From Lachnospiraceae bacterium (GTDB lineage: Bacteria > Bacillota > Clostridia > Lachnospirales > Lachnospiraceae): a stretch of 36,069 bases of DNA. Below, one piece after another: positions 15,764 to 23,286 of the stretch (positions are counted from its first letter, which is position 1; each line of letters starts with the position of its first letter). Below the pieces are notes generated by a model. It was given only the letters and a program-made list of their open reading frames with translations. It made no database searches and was not told where the DNA came from. The position numbers and the translations under genes are program-made. The stretch is taken from positions 1 to 36,069 of the forward strand of contig JALETS010000021.1 in the NCBI GenBank assembly GCA_022781395.1, read 5' to 3'.

Positions 15764-16562
15764 GAGAAAGCCGGAAGAACCCCCAAAAGGCGCACCTGCG
15801 TGGCAGTCGACTTTTGCGGATCTGATGAATCTGTTACTCTGCTTTTTCGTGTTGCTGTTTTCCATGTCTACAGTGGATGCAAAGAAATTTGATGAAGTGG
15901 TAGCATCCTTTAACCAGACATTTTCGATTTTTACGGCAGGAGCAACGGCAATAGGCGACGGTATCTTGATCAGCAATGGTGTCAGCCAGTTGAATGAGCT
16001 GGATGAGTATATTAACAGTACCGGTAAGATGGATAACGGTGAGATCGTATCTGAGGATGTAGCGAAAGCACAGAAGCAGTTGGAAGAAGCTCAGATGGAA
16101 GAAGCTGAGAAAATGGCTGAACAGATACAGGAAGCTGTGGATGAGCGGGAAATGGATGAGAATGTTGATGTGGAATTTACTGCTCAGTATGTACAGCTTA
16201 CATTAAAAGGTGCATTGTTATTTGATTCCGGAAGCGCACAGCTGAAGGAAGAAGCCAAGCCGGTATTGGATCAGGTTGGCGTGATTTTGGAGAAATATGC
16301 ACAAGGCACTGTTGAGATAGAAGGACATACGGATAATGTACCAATGTCGGGTGCCAAGTATTCGAATAATGATGAATTAAGTGATGGACGATCTTTATCG
16401 GTGTTCAATTATCTTTTGTCTATTACTGATTTAGATCCGGCAATGTTTAAGCATGCCGGCAGAGGTGAATATGTACCAATTGCAGACAATGCTACAGCTG
16501 AGGGACGTGCAAAGAACAGAAGAGTTGAAATCAAGATATATACTCCTCTCAGCTCTTATTAA
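15756..16562 (+). CDS. motB: Flagellar stator protein MotB/PomB type
   Basis: Stator subunit anchoring the channel to peptidoglycan. ATG 15756 follows GGAGGTGA within the motA end and gives MAKRKPEEPPKGAPAWQSTF (268 aa). The track start at 15732 lies before that site and is unlikely. The single membrane helix contains the ion-binding Asp22 in FADLMNLLLCFFVLLFS, a sequence very like PomB. A Glu/Gln-rich linker region follows (about 100-135). The C-terminal OmpA-like peptidoglycan-binding domain has LFDSGSAQL and VEIEGHTDNVPM. Pairing with motA is clear. Confidence 0.95.
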   Translation: MAKRKPEEPPKGAPAWQSTFADLMNLLLCFFVLLFSMSTVDAKKFDEVVASFNQTFSIFTAGATAIGDGILISNGVSQLNELDEYINSTGKMDNGEIVSEDVAKAQKQLEEAQMEEAEKMAEQIQEAVDEREMDENVDVEFTAQYVQLTLKGALLFDSGSAQLKEEAKPVLDQVGVILEKYAQGTVEIEGHTDNVPMSGAKYSNNDELSDGRSLSVFNYLLSITDLDPAMFKHAGRGEYVPIADNATAEGRAKNRRVEIKIYTPLSSY

Positions 16563-16589
16563 TATAGGTAGAAGGAGAATGGTACAGTT

Positions 16590-17114
16590 ATGAAGAAGAA
16601 TATGATTTCCATTATTATTTTAGCCTTGCTTGTTGTAAACATTGTGCTGACAGCGATCATGATGTTTAGTGTAACGAGCGCTTCTAAGAAGACAGCTGCG
16701 CTGGTGGATAATATCGCTACAGCGCTTGATCTGGAACTGACAGCCCGGAATGGAGATGAAGAAGAGGCTGAAGCGGTAATTCCGATGACCGATACAGAGA
16801 CCTATCAGATTTCAGAATCTATGACGATTCCACTGAAGGCAAGTGAAGGAGACGACAAGGCTCATTATTGTTTAGTGTCAGTTACTTTATCTATCAATAC
16901 CAAGGATGAAGGCTATAAAACATATGGTTCTGACCTGTCGGCGCAGGAGAGCCTGATTAAGAGCGAGATTAATAATATTATTTCAAGCTATACAATGGAA
17001 GAGGTCAGAGATAATCAGGAACAGATCAGACAGGAAATTCTTGAGAAAGTACAGACCATGTTTGACTCCGAGTTTATCTACAATGTGTCCTTTAGTGACA
17101 TTATGTTCCAATAG
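16590..17114 (+). CDS. fliL: Flagellar basal body-associated protein FliL
   Basis: FliL surrounds the stator and supports its activity. The 174-aa protein has one N-terminal membrane helix (about 5-27) and an extracytoplasmic FliL domain ending NVSFSDIMFQ, the usual C-terminal pattern. The region MTIPLKASEGDDKAHYCLVS starts the beta-rich core, and the helix with IKSEINNIISSYTMEEV is typical of the family. It lies between motB and fliM, matching a stator-to-switch order. Confidence 0.9.
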   Translation: MKKNMISIIILALLVVNIVLTAIMMFSVTSASKKTAALVDNIATALDLELTARNGDEEEAEAVIPMTDTETYQISESMTIPLKASEGDDKAHYCLVSVTLSINTKDEGYKTYGSDLSAQESLIKSEINNIISSYTMEEVRDNQEQIRQEILEKVQTMFDSEFIYNVSFSDIMFQ

Positions 17115-17135
17115 AACCACAGGAGGTGAACTTTC

Positions 17136-18116
17136 GTGGGCGAGGTACTATCTCAAAATGAGATTGATAATCTGCTCGCCGCGCTAAGCAGCGGTGAATT
17201 AGATGCAGATGATATGAATGATGCCAGTGACAAACAGGTCAAGAACTATGATTTTAAGCGTCCGACAAAGTTCTCCAAAGAGCATCTGCGTACACTGGAA
17301 ATTATATATGAGCATTACGGAAGATTACTCTCAACGAATCTTCCGGTTTACCTTAGAAAGAATATACAGGTTTCCGTAGCAAGTTCCGAGACGGTTATTT
17401 TTTCGGAATTTACCAACGCTCTTTCCAATCCCGTAATATTAGGAATTGTAAACTTTCAACCGTTGGGAGGTACAATCCTGATAGAGTTGGCAGCGCAGTT
17501 GGGATTTGCGATTATAGACAGAATGTTAGGCGGTGCGGGAGATCCTCTGGAAAAGAACAGGGATTTCACGGAAATAGAGATGACGATCATAGAGAAAATG
17601 ATGGTAGTCTGTATGCAGCTTATGCGTGAACCGTGGAAAAATGTGGTTGACATTAATCCGGTCATGGAACGGATTGAGACCAATTCCCAGTTTGCACAGG
17701 TTATTGCACCAAATGATATGATTGCAATTGTTACTTTGAATATGAAAATAGGGGATGTAGAGGGCTTCATGAATGTATGTCTTCCCTTCTTCACATTAGA
17801 GAATGTTATGGATAAGCTGAATACCAAATACTGGTACGCTAACATGCAGGAGAAGAATGAGGAAGAGTTCCAGGAGAATATAGAAGCGCTTATCAAGAGA
17901 GTTGATGTTCCGGTCAAAGCAGCACTTGGCAAAACGAATATATCTGTTAATGATTTTGTCAATCTGCAGATCGGCGATATCATACGATTAGATACCGATG
18001 TAGATCAGGATTTGACAGTTTATGTCGGTAATATTAAAAAATTCACCGCATTACCGGGCTCCAGCAAAGATAAATATGCTGTCAGAGTAACGTCGGTAAT
18101 TAGAGAGGGGGAATAG
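17136..18116 (+). CDS. fliM: Flagellar motor switch protein FliM
   Basis: C-ring protein that binds phosphorylated CheY and sets rotation direction. The start is GTG 17136 after AGGAGGTG. The N-terminal CheY-binding peptide LSQNEIDNLLAAL is present. The middle CheC-like domain includes LEIIYEHYGRLLSTNLPVYLR and GGTILIELAAQLGFAIIDRMLGG. The C-terminal SpoA-like FliN-type domain is about 245-320. The 326-aa length is normal. fliY starts 6 nt later. Confidence 0.97.
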   Translation: MGEVLSQNEIDNLLAALSSGELDADDMNDASDKQVKNYDFKRPTKFSKEHLRTLEIIYEHYGRLLSTNLPVYLRKNIQVSVASSETVIFSEFTNALSNPVILGIVNFQPLGGTILIELAAQLGFAIIDRMLGGAGDPLEKNRDFTEIEMTIIEKMMVVCMQLMREPWKNVVDINPVMERIETNSQFAQVIAPNDMIAIVTLNMKIGDVEGFMNVCLPFFTLENVMDKLNTKYWYANMQEKNEEEFQENIEALIKRVDVPVKAALGKTNISVNDFVNLQIGDIIRLDTDVDQDLTVYVGNIKKFTALPGSSKDKYAVRVTSVIREGE

Positions 18117-18122
18117 AAAAGC

Positions 18123-19385
18123 ATGGACGGAATGTTATCACAAGATGAAATAAATGCGCTCTTAAGCGGTATGGATGCACCAAGTGATGTAAATGAAACC
18201 GAGGAGCCGGCAGCGGCACCTGCAGAGGAACCGATCTCATCCGGCGGTGCCAAGGTAGATGAATCGCTCTTGTCAGACATTGAGAAGGATGCGATTGGTG
18301 AAGTGGCCAATATCAGTATGGGTTCTTCAGCAACCACGCTGTATTCACTTGTTAACCGTAAGGTAAATATTACAACTCCTATTGTTACACTGGCAACATG
18401 GGAGAATGTATTGTCAGAATATGAGAAGCCATGTGTATTTATTCAGATTAAATATACGGTAGGTTTAGATGGATCAAATATTCTTGTATTGAAAGAGCAT
18501 GATGTAAAGGTCATCACGGATCTGATGATGGGTGGTGATGGCAGTAATACAGACGGAGAACTGGGAGAATTACATCTGAGTGCAATCTCTGAGGCGATGA
18601 ACCAGATGATGGGTTCAGCAGCCACATCTCTTTCTACCATGCTTGGTAAGATGATTGATATCAGCCCGCCGGATGCAAGCCTTGTTGATCTTACCGCTTT
18701 CAAATCCGGTGGCGATATAGCTGAATTCCTGGAGGGAACCTTCGTTAAGATTGCATTCCGTATGCAGATCGATGACCTGGTCGACTCCACAATCATGCAG
18801 CTATATCCGATTGATTTCGCAAAAGAACTATACAACACCTTTATAAGTAGTCAGAGTGGTGGAGAAACACCTGCATCTGCACCGGAACCCACACCCACAC
18901 CTGCACCGCAGATGGCAGCACCAACACCTGCACCTACAGCTGCACCACAGATGGATATGAGCCAGATGGGTATGGGACAGATGGGAATGCCGCAGATGCA
19001 AATGGGAATGCCGCAGATGGGGATGCCTCAAATGCAGATGGGAATGCCACAGATGCAAATGGGAATGCCGCAGATGGCAATGCAGCCTAATATGAATATA
19101 CAACCTGCACAGTTCCAGAGTTTTACCAATGATTTTAATCCGATGCAGAGTCAGGAGAATATTAGTCTGATCAAGGATGTACCCTTGGAGGTTACCGTAG
19201 AACTGGGTAGAACTTCTAAATCCATTTCGGATATTCTGGATTTTGCTCCGGGTACTATTATCGAATTGGATAAGATTGCCGGCGAACCGATTGATGTATT
19301 GGTTAATGGCAAATTCGTTGCAAAAGGTGAAGTCGTAGTAATCGAAGAAAGCTTTGGTGTTCGAGTAACTGAAATTATCAAATAA
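18123..19385 (+). CDS. fliY: Flagellar motor switch phosphatase FliY (CheC-like plus FliN domain)
   Basis: FliY is both C-ring subunit and CheY-P phosphatase in Firmicutes. It begins with a FliM-like CheY-binding motif (LSQDEINALLSGM). A CheC-like phosphatase domain follows, with both active-site helices: EVANISMGSSATT and EAMNQMMGSAATS (each with the ExxN pair). A long linker (about 240-335) is Pro/Ala/Thr rich, then a repeat of MGMPQMQ units. The C-terminal FliN domain starts IKDVPLEVTVELGRTS and ends FGVRVTEIIK. The 420-aa length exceeds the 378 aa of B. subtilis, mostly because of the linker. Confidence 0.96.
   Translation: MDGMLSQDEINALLSGMDAPSDVNETEEPAAAPAEEPISSGGAKVDESLLSDIEKDAIGEVANISMGSSATTLYSLVNRKVNITTPIVTLATWENVLSEYEKPCVFIQIKYTVGLDGSNILVLKEHDVKVITDLMMGGDGSNTDGELGELHLSAISEAMNQMMGSAATSLSTMLGKMIDISPPDASLVDLTAFKSGGDIAEFLEGTFVKIAFRMQIDDLVDSTIMQLYPIDFAKELYNTFISSQSGGETPASAPEPTPTPAPQMAAPTPAPTAAPQMDMSQMGMGQMGMPQMQMGMPQMGMPQMQMGMPQMQMGMPQMAMQPNMNIQPAQFQSFTNDFNPMQSQENISLIKDVPLEVTVELGRTSKSISDILDFAPGTIIELDKIAGEPIDVLVNGKFVAKGEVVVIEESFGVRVTEIIK
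18981..19083 (+). repeat. In-frame 21-bp tandem repeat in the fliY linker
   Basis: The string ATGGGAATGCC (one copy ATGGGGATGCC) starts at 18981, 19002, 19017, 19038 and 19059, with spacings of 21, 15, 21 and 21 bp. The units encode MGMPQMQ, with one shortened to MGMPQ. All spacings are multiples of three, so unit gain or loss would keep the frame and only change linker length. Confidence 0.9.
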
Positions 19386-19405
19386 TGTGAAATAGGAGAA
19401 GAAAG

Positions 19406-19768
19406 ATGGCAAAAAATATTTTAGTATGTGATGATGCAGCGTTCATGCGTATGATGATCAAAGATATCCTTACAAAAAATGGATATAATGTAGCCGGAGA
19501 AGCTGAAAATGGAGCTAAGGCAGTTGAGAAATACAATGAACTGAAACCTGATCTTGTGCTGATGGATATTACAATGCCTGAAATGGATGGCATCCAGGCA
19601 CTCAAGAAAATCAAAGAGTGTGACCCGGCTGCTATGGTTATTATGTGCTCTGCGATGGGACAGCAGGCCATGGTTATTGAATCTATTCAGTCCGGCGCCA
19701 GAGACTTTATTGTAAAGCCTTTCCAGGCAGACCGTGTGTTAGAGGCTGTTAAGAAGGTAGTGGGATAA
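19406..19768 (+). CDS. cheY: Chemotaxis response regulator CheY
   Basis: Single-domain receiver that, when phosphorylated by CheA, binds FliM and FliY. The 120-aa protein has the acidic pair D9/D10 (LVCDDAAFMR), the phosphoacceptor D54 (VLMDITMPEMDG), S82 (IMCSAMGQQ) and K104 (FIVKPFQ). No output domain is attached. Its place between fliY and fliO is that of B. subtilis cheY. Its stop codon shares one base with the fliO start. Confidence 0.97.
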   Translation: MAKNILVCDDAAFMRMMIKDILTKNGYNVAGEAENGAKAVEKYNELKPDLVLMDITMPEMDGIQALKKIKECDPAAMVIMCSAMGQQAMVIESIQSGARDFIVKPFQADRVLEAVKKVVG

Positions 19769-20151
19769 TGATACTTGCAGTATCGGACAGAACAGACTCC
19801 TATATACAGTTCCTTACTGTATTGATTATCTTTGTATTTGTGTTGGCCCTTACCTATTGGGTTACCAAATGGACGGCGGGATACCAGAAGAGTAAATCCA
19901 CTGGTGCAAATATGGAGCTGATTGATGCCATGCGGCTGACCAACAATAAGTATGTCCAGATTATCAGAATCGGACAGAAATATCTGGCGGTTGCGGTCTG
20001 TAAAGATACTGTTACAATGTTGACAGAAATTCCTGAGGATGAACTGTGCATATCCGAGGGAGAGGTGACGAAAATATCTTCTTTTCAAGATATTTTATCA
20101 AAAGTACAAAGAAGTAATGTTCTGGAAAAAGAAGATGGGCGAGACGAATGA
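19768..20151 (+). CDS. fliO: Flagellar biosynthesis protein FliO
   Basis: FliO is a small membrane protein that helps assemble the FliP ring of the export gate. The 127-aa protein has one N-terminal membrane helix (about 13-33, FLTVLIIFVFVLALTYWVTKW). A small cytoplasmic FliO domain follows (MELIDAMRLTNNKYVQIIRIG, LAVAVCKDTVTMLTEI). The gene overlaps cheY by 1 base and fliP by 4 bases (ATGA), which indicates coupled translation. The family is weakly conserved, so position is part of the evidence. Confidence 0.88.
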   Translation: MILAVSDRTDSYIQFLTVLIIFVFVLALTYWVTKWTAGYQKSKSTGANMELIDAMRLTNNKYVQIIRIGQKYLAVAVCKDTVTMLTEIPEDELCISEGEVTKISSFQDILSKVQRSNVLEKEDGRDE

Positions 20152-21032
20152 AGAAATATTTTTCCGGATTTAATTTGGCAAAGTTGGTATGCCTGCTGTT
20201 AATGGCAGGCATATTGTGTCTTAGTCAGAAAACAACGGCATATGCAACAAGTGATACTCCTTACCGGGAGTCCAATCTGACAGGTACCAATGAAGAGAGG
20301 ACCAATATAGAAGAACCCGGAACATCTGAAAATGCCGACGATTTATCTGAATTGAATATTGCCAATACGGTGACGGTTACATACAACAATGGTAATGGTA
20401 GTGTGAATGGCGCCTTGCGTATTCTTGTGATCCTTACCTTAATTGCTATTGCACCGTCATTGATTATTATGTTAACCTCGTTTACCAGAATTATCATTGT
20501 TCTGCATTTTACGAGGCAGGCACTTAATACACAGACGGCACCGCCTAACACAGTTTTGATAGGCATTGCCCTCTTTTTGACGTTCTTTATTATGCAGCCT
20601 ACATTAACCACAATCTATACAGAGGCGGTTGTTCCATTTGAGGCGGGAGAACTGGATCAGGAGGAAGCGATTGAGAAAGCAGCCGAACCGCTTAGGGAGT
20701 TTATGTACCGGCAGACCCAGAAGAAGGATGTCAGTCTTTTTATGGAACTGAACCGGACACAGTGGAATGGCGAATTGTCTGAAATTCCAATGAGTGTTCT
20801 GGTTCCCAGTTTTATAATCAGTGAGCTGCGGACGGCTTTTATCATTGGATTTCTGATTTATATACCTTTCATAGTGATAGATATGGTTGTGGCATCTACC
20901 TTGATGAGCATGGGTATGATGATGCTGCCGCCGACTACCATTTCCATGCCGTTTAAGATTTTGCTCTTTGTGTTGGCAGATGGCTGGTATCTGGTAATTA
21001 AAGGGCTGGTAGAAAGCTTCTATGTTTATTAG
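20148..21032 (+). CDS. fliP: Flagellar export gate protein FliP
   Basis: FliP forms the core of the export gate with FliQ and FliR. The 294-aa protein has a likely cleavable signal peptide (about 1-33, ending TTAYAT). A polar 50-residue stretch comes next (about 34-83). The conserved body follows: APSLIIMLTSFTRIIIVLHF, NTQTAPPNTVLIGIALFLTF and the C-terminal LMSMGMMMLPPTTISMPFKI. It is longer than the 221-aa B. subtilis protein, mainly in the polar N-terminal stretch. It starts by an ATGA overlap with fliO. Confidence 0.97.
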   Translation: MKKYFSGFNLAKLVCLLLMAGILCLSQKTTAYATSDTPYRESNLTGTNEERTNIEEPGTSENADDLSELNIANTVTVTYNNGNGSVNGALRILVILTLIAIAPSLIIMLTSFTRIIIVLHFTRQALNTQTAPPNTVLIGIALFLTFFIMQPTLTTIYTEAVVPFEAGELDQEEAIEKAAEPLREFMYRQTQKKDVSLFMELNRTQWNGELSEIPMSVLVPSFIISELRTAFIIGFLIYIPFIVIDMVVASTLMSMGMMMLPPTTISMPFKILLFVLADGWYLVIKGLVESFYVY

Positions 21033-21067
21033 TCGTATGAATAAAGCTTGGGAAAGGAAGGAAAGAC

Positions 21068-21337
21068 ATGACAGTAAATGACGTCACCGCCATTGCCTCA
21101 GAGGCACTTTATACGATCATTAAATGTGCAGCGCCGCTTCTGCTTGTGTCATTGATTGTAGGTCTGATTATCAGTATCTTTCAGACAGTTACTTCCATTC
21201 AGGAGCAGACACTTACTTTTGTTCCGAAGATTCTGGCAATTTTCTTAACCCTTATCCTGCTGGGACACTGGATTATGAATACAATAGTGGAATATATGAC
21301 GAATCTGTGGCTGAACTTTAGTACCTATATCAGATAA
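21068..21337 (+). CDS. fliQ: Flagellar export gate protein FliQ
   Basis: An 89-aa membrane protein with two helices (about 16-38 and 53-75), normal for FliQ. The motif LIVGLIISIFQTVTSIQEQTLTFVPKI is diagnostic. AAGGAAGG precedes the ATG. It lies between fliP and fliR, as in most flagellar operons. It joins the export gate as the lateral helices of the FliPQR channel. Confidence 0.95.
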   Translation: MTVNDVTAIASEALYTIIKCAAPLLLVSLIVGLIISIFQTVTSIQEQTLTFVPKILAIFLTLILLGHWIMNTIVEYMTNLWLNFSTYIR

Positions 21338-21351
21338 AAGAAAGTGACAGA

Positions 21352-22131
21352 ATGATAAATATTACTTTTACATATGCAGATTTAGAATATTTTTTATTGA
21401 TTCTTGTCAGGATTTCCTGTTTTATCTTTATATCACCTTTCTACGGTATGACAGGAGTACCAAGAAGGGTAAAGATAGGACTTAGTATTTTCATCGCGTA
21501 TTTGGTATTTAATGCGATTGACCACAATGCAGTGGTCTACGACAGCCTGCTTGAGTATGCGATTATTGTCATGAAGGAAGCGCTTACAGGATTTTTGATT
21601 GGCTGGGGTGCTCAGATATGCACTGCGGTAACGTCCCTTGCCGGTAGCATTGCGGATATGGAGATAGGTGTTTCCATGGTATCTTTGTTAGATCCGGCTA
21701 CGAAAGAGCAGGCAACCTTCAGTGGTGTGTTTTATCAATATCTTTTTACTTTATTTATGATTACTACAGGTATGTACCGGTACCTGTTACAGGCATTGAT
21801 AGATACCTTTACTTTAATACCGATTAATGGTGCAGTTTTTAAGACGGAGTCTTTAACGGAATCGGTTATTATGTTTATGTCGGATTATATTACGATCAGT
21901 TTCCGCATTATTCTTCCGATTTTCTGTACCATGATTATTCTCAACGTAATTCTTGGTGTACTTGCCAAGGTATCTCCGCAGCTTAATATGTTTGCTGTGG
22001 GTATGCAGCTTAAGATACTGGCAGGATTGGGAATTATGTTTTTGACAGTCAGAATGCTGCCCGGAGCAGCAGATTTTGTATTTACGGAAATGAAAAGAAT
22101 GATTGTATCTTTTGTGGAGGGGATGATGTGA
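21352..22131 (+). CDS. fliR: Flagellar export gate protein FliR
   Basis: A 259-aa integral membrane protein with about six hydrophobic helices. Family signatures include RISCFIFISPFYGMTGVPRR near the N-terminus and SPQLNMFAVGMQLKILAGL near the C-terminus. FliR completes the FliPQR gate and contacts FlhB. The stop overlaps the flhB start by four bases (GTGA), which supports translational coupling of these partners. Confidence 0.95.
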   Translation: MINITFTYADLEYFLLILVRISCFIFISPFYGMTGVPRRVKIGLSIFIAYLVFNAIDHNAVVYDSLLEYAIIVMKEALTGFLIGWGAQICTAVTSLAGSIADMEIGVSMVSLLDPATKEQATFSGVFYQYLFTLFMITTGMYRYLLQALIDTFTLIPINGAVFKTESLTESVIMFMSDYITISFRIILPIFCTMIILNVILGVLAKVSPQLNMFAVGMQLKILAGLGIMFLTVRMLPGAADFVFTEMKRMIVSFVEGMM

Positions 22132-23240
22132 TCCTACAATATAATCTCCAGTTCTTTGCCAAGGATGGTCCCGGCGGAGAGAAAACAGAAGAGCCTACCT
22201 CCAAGAAATTGGAGGATGCCCGTAAGGAAGGACAGGTTGCCAAGAGTAAGGAGGTAACCAGTGCCTTTGAGCTGATGGCGGTTTTTGCATTACTATACAT
22301 CTGGGTTGAGAGCATGGGTACCTATTTTATCGGGAATATATATGATATTTATTCCCAGATCCCGGAAACGATCAAGATGTATGACGGCAATGTACCGGAA
22401 CAGACCATCAGTGCTATTTTTATTAAGTCAATGACCAGGGTGCTGTTGATTTTAGCGCCCTTTCTGATAGTTGGTGTGATCGTAGCATTTGTGTGCAGTG
22501 TGGTACAGGTTAAATGGAAACCGACCAGTAAGCCAATGCAGCCGAAATTTAGTAAATTGAATCCGGTCAGTGGATTTAAGCGTATTTTCTCGGTTAATTC
22601 CCTGGTGGAGCTTTTGAAATCCATCTTAAAGATCGGACTGATATCCTATGTTGTGTATTCTTATCTGAAGAAGAATATGCCGCCCATATATCTTTTTTAT
22701 GATATACCGCTGCAGCAGGGAGTTGCGATGGTAGGTTCACTGGTCGTCAATCTGGGACTTCGTATTGCAGCATGGTATATGATCATTGCTATTCTTGACT
22801 TTGCTTATCAAAAGATCAAGTTCAAGAAAGATATGAGGATGACCAAGCAGGAAGTGAAGGATGAGTATAAGAATCAGGAAGGTGATCCCCAGATAAAGGG
22901 TAAACAACGTCAGAGAATGCAGGAAGCATCCAGACGACGTATGATGCAGAAGCTTCCTGAGGCAGATGTAGTCATTACAAACCCGACACATTTTGCAGTG
23001 GCGATAAAATATGATCCGGATCTGTATGATGCTCCTTATGTAGTAGCGAAGGGCGCCGATTATCTTGCACAGAAGATTAAGGATACTGCGAAAGAACATC
23101 ATATAGAGATTGTAGAGAACAAACCGTTGGCGCGTATGTTGTACGCCAATGTAGAAGTGGGCAGCGTTGTGCCGCCGGAGTTATATCAGGCGGTGGCAGA
23201 GGTACTGGCCTTTGTATACCATTTGCAGGGTAAAGTATAA
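22128..23240 (+). CDS. flhB: Flagellar export switch protein FlhB
   Basis: FlhB controls substrate specificity and is cleaved after hook completion. The GTG start at 22128 overlaps fliR and gives MILQYNLQFFAKDGPGGEKTE, the usual opening; 370 aa in all. Four membrane helices span about 48-68, 105-127, 165-182 and 203-225. The cytoplasmic domain has the autocleavage motif NPTH at residues 285-288, followed by FAVAIKYDP. All key residues are present. Confidence 0.97.
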   Translation: MILQYNLQFFAKDGPGGEKTEEPTSKKLEDARKEGQVAKSKEVTSAFELMAVFALLYIWVESMGTYFIGNIYDIYSQIPETIKMYDGNVPEQTISAIFIKSMTRVLLILAPFLIVGVIVAFVCSVVQVKWKPTSKPMQPKFSKLNPVSGFKRIFSVNSLVELLKSILKIGLISYVVYSYLKKNMPPIYLFYDIPLQQGVAMVGSLVVNLGLRIAAWYMIIAILDFAYQKIKFKKDMRMTKQEVKDEYKNQEGDPQIKGKQRQRMQEASRRRMMQKLPEADVVITNPTHFAVAIKYDPDLYDAPYVVAKGADYLAQKIKDTAKEHHIEIVENKPLARMLYANVEVGSVVPPELYQAVAEVLAFVYHLQGKV

Positions 23241-23286
23241 AGGTGAGAAAAGGATCAATACAGAATAGGGAAAGGAGGAACATAAG

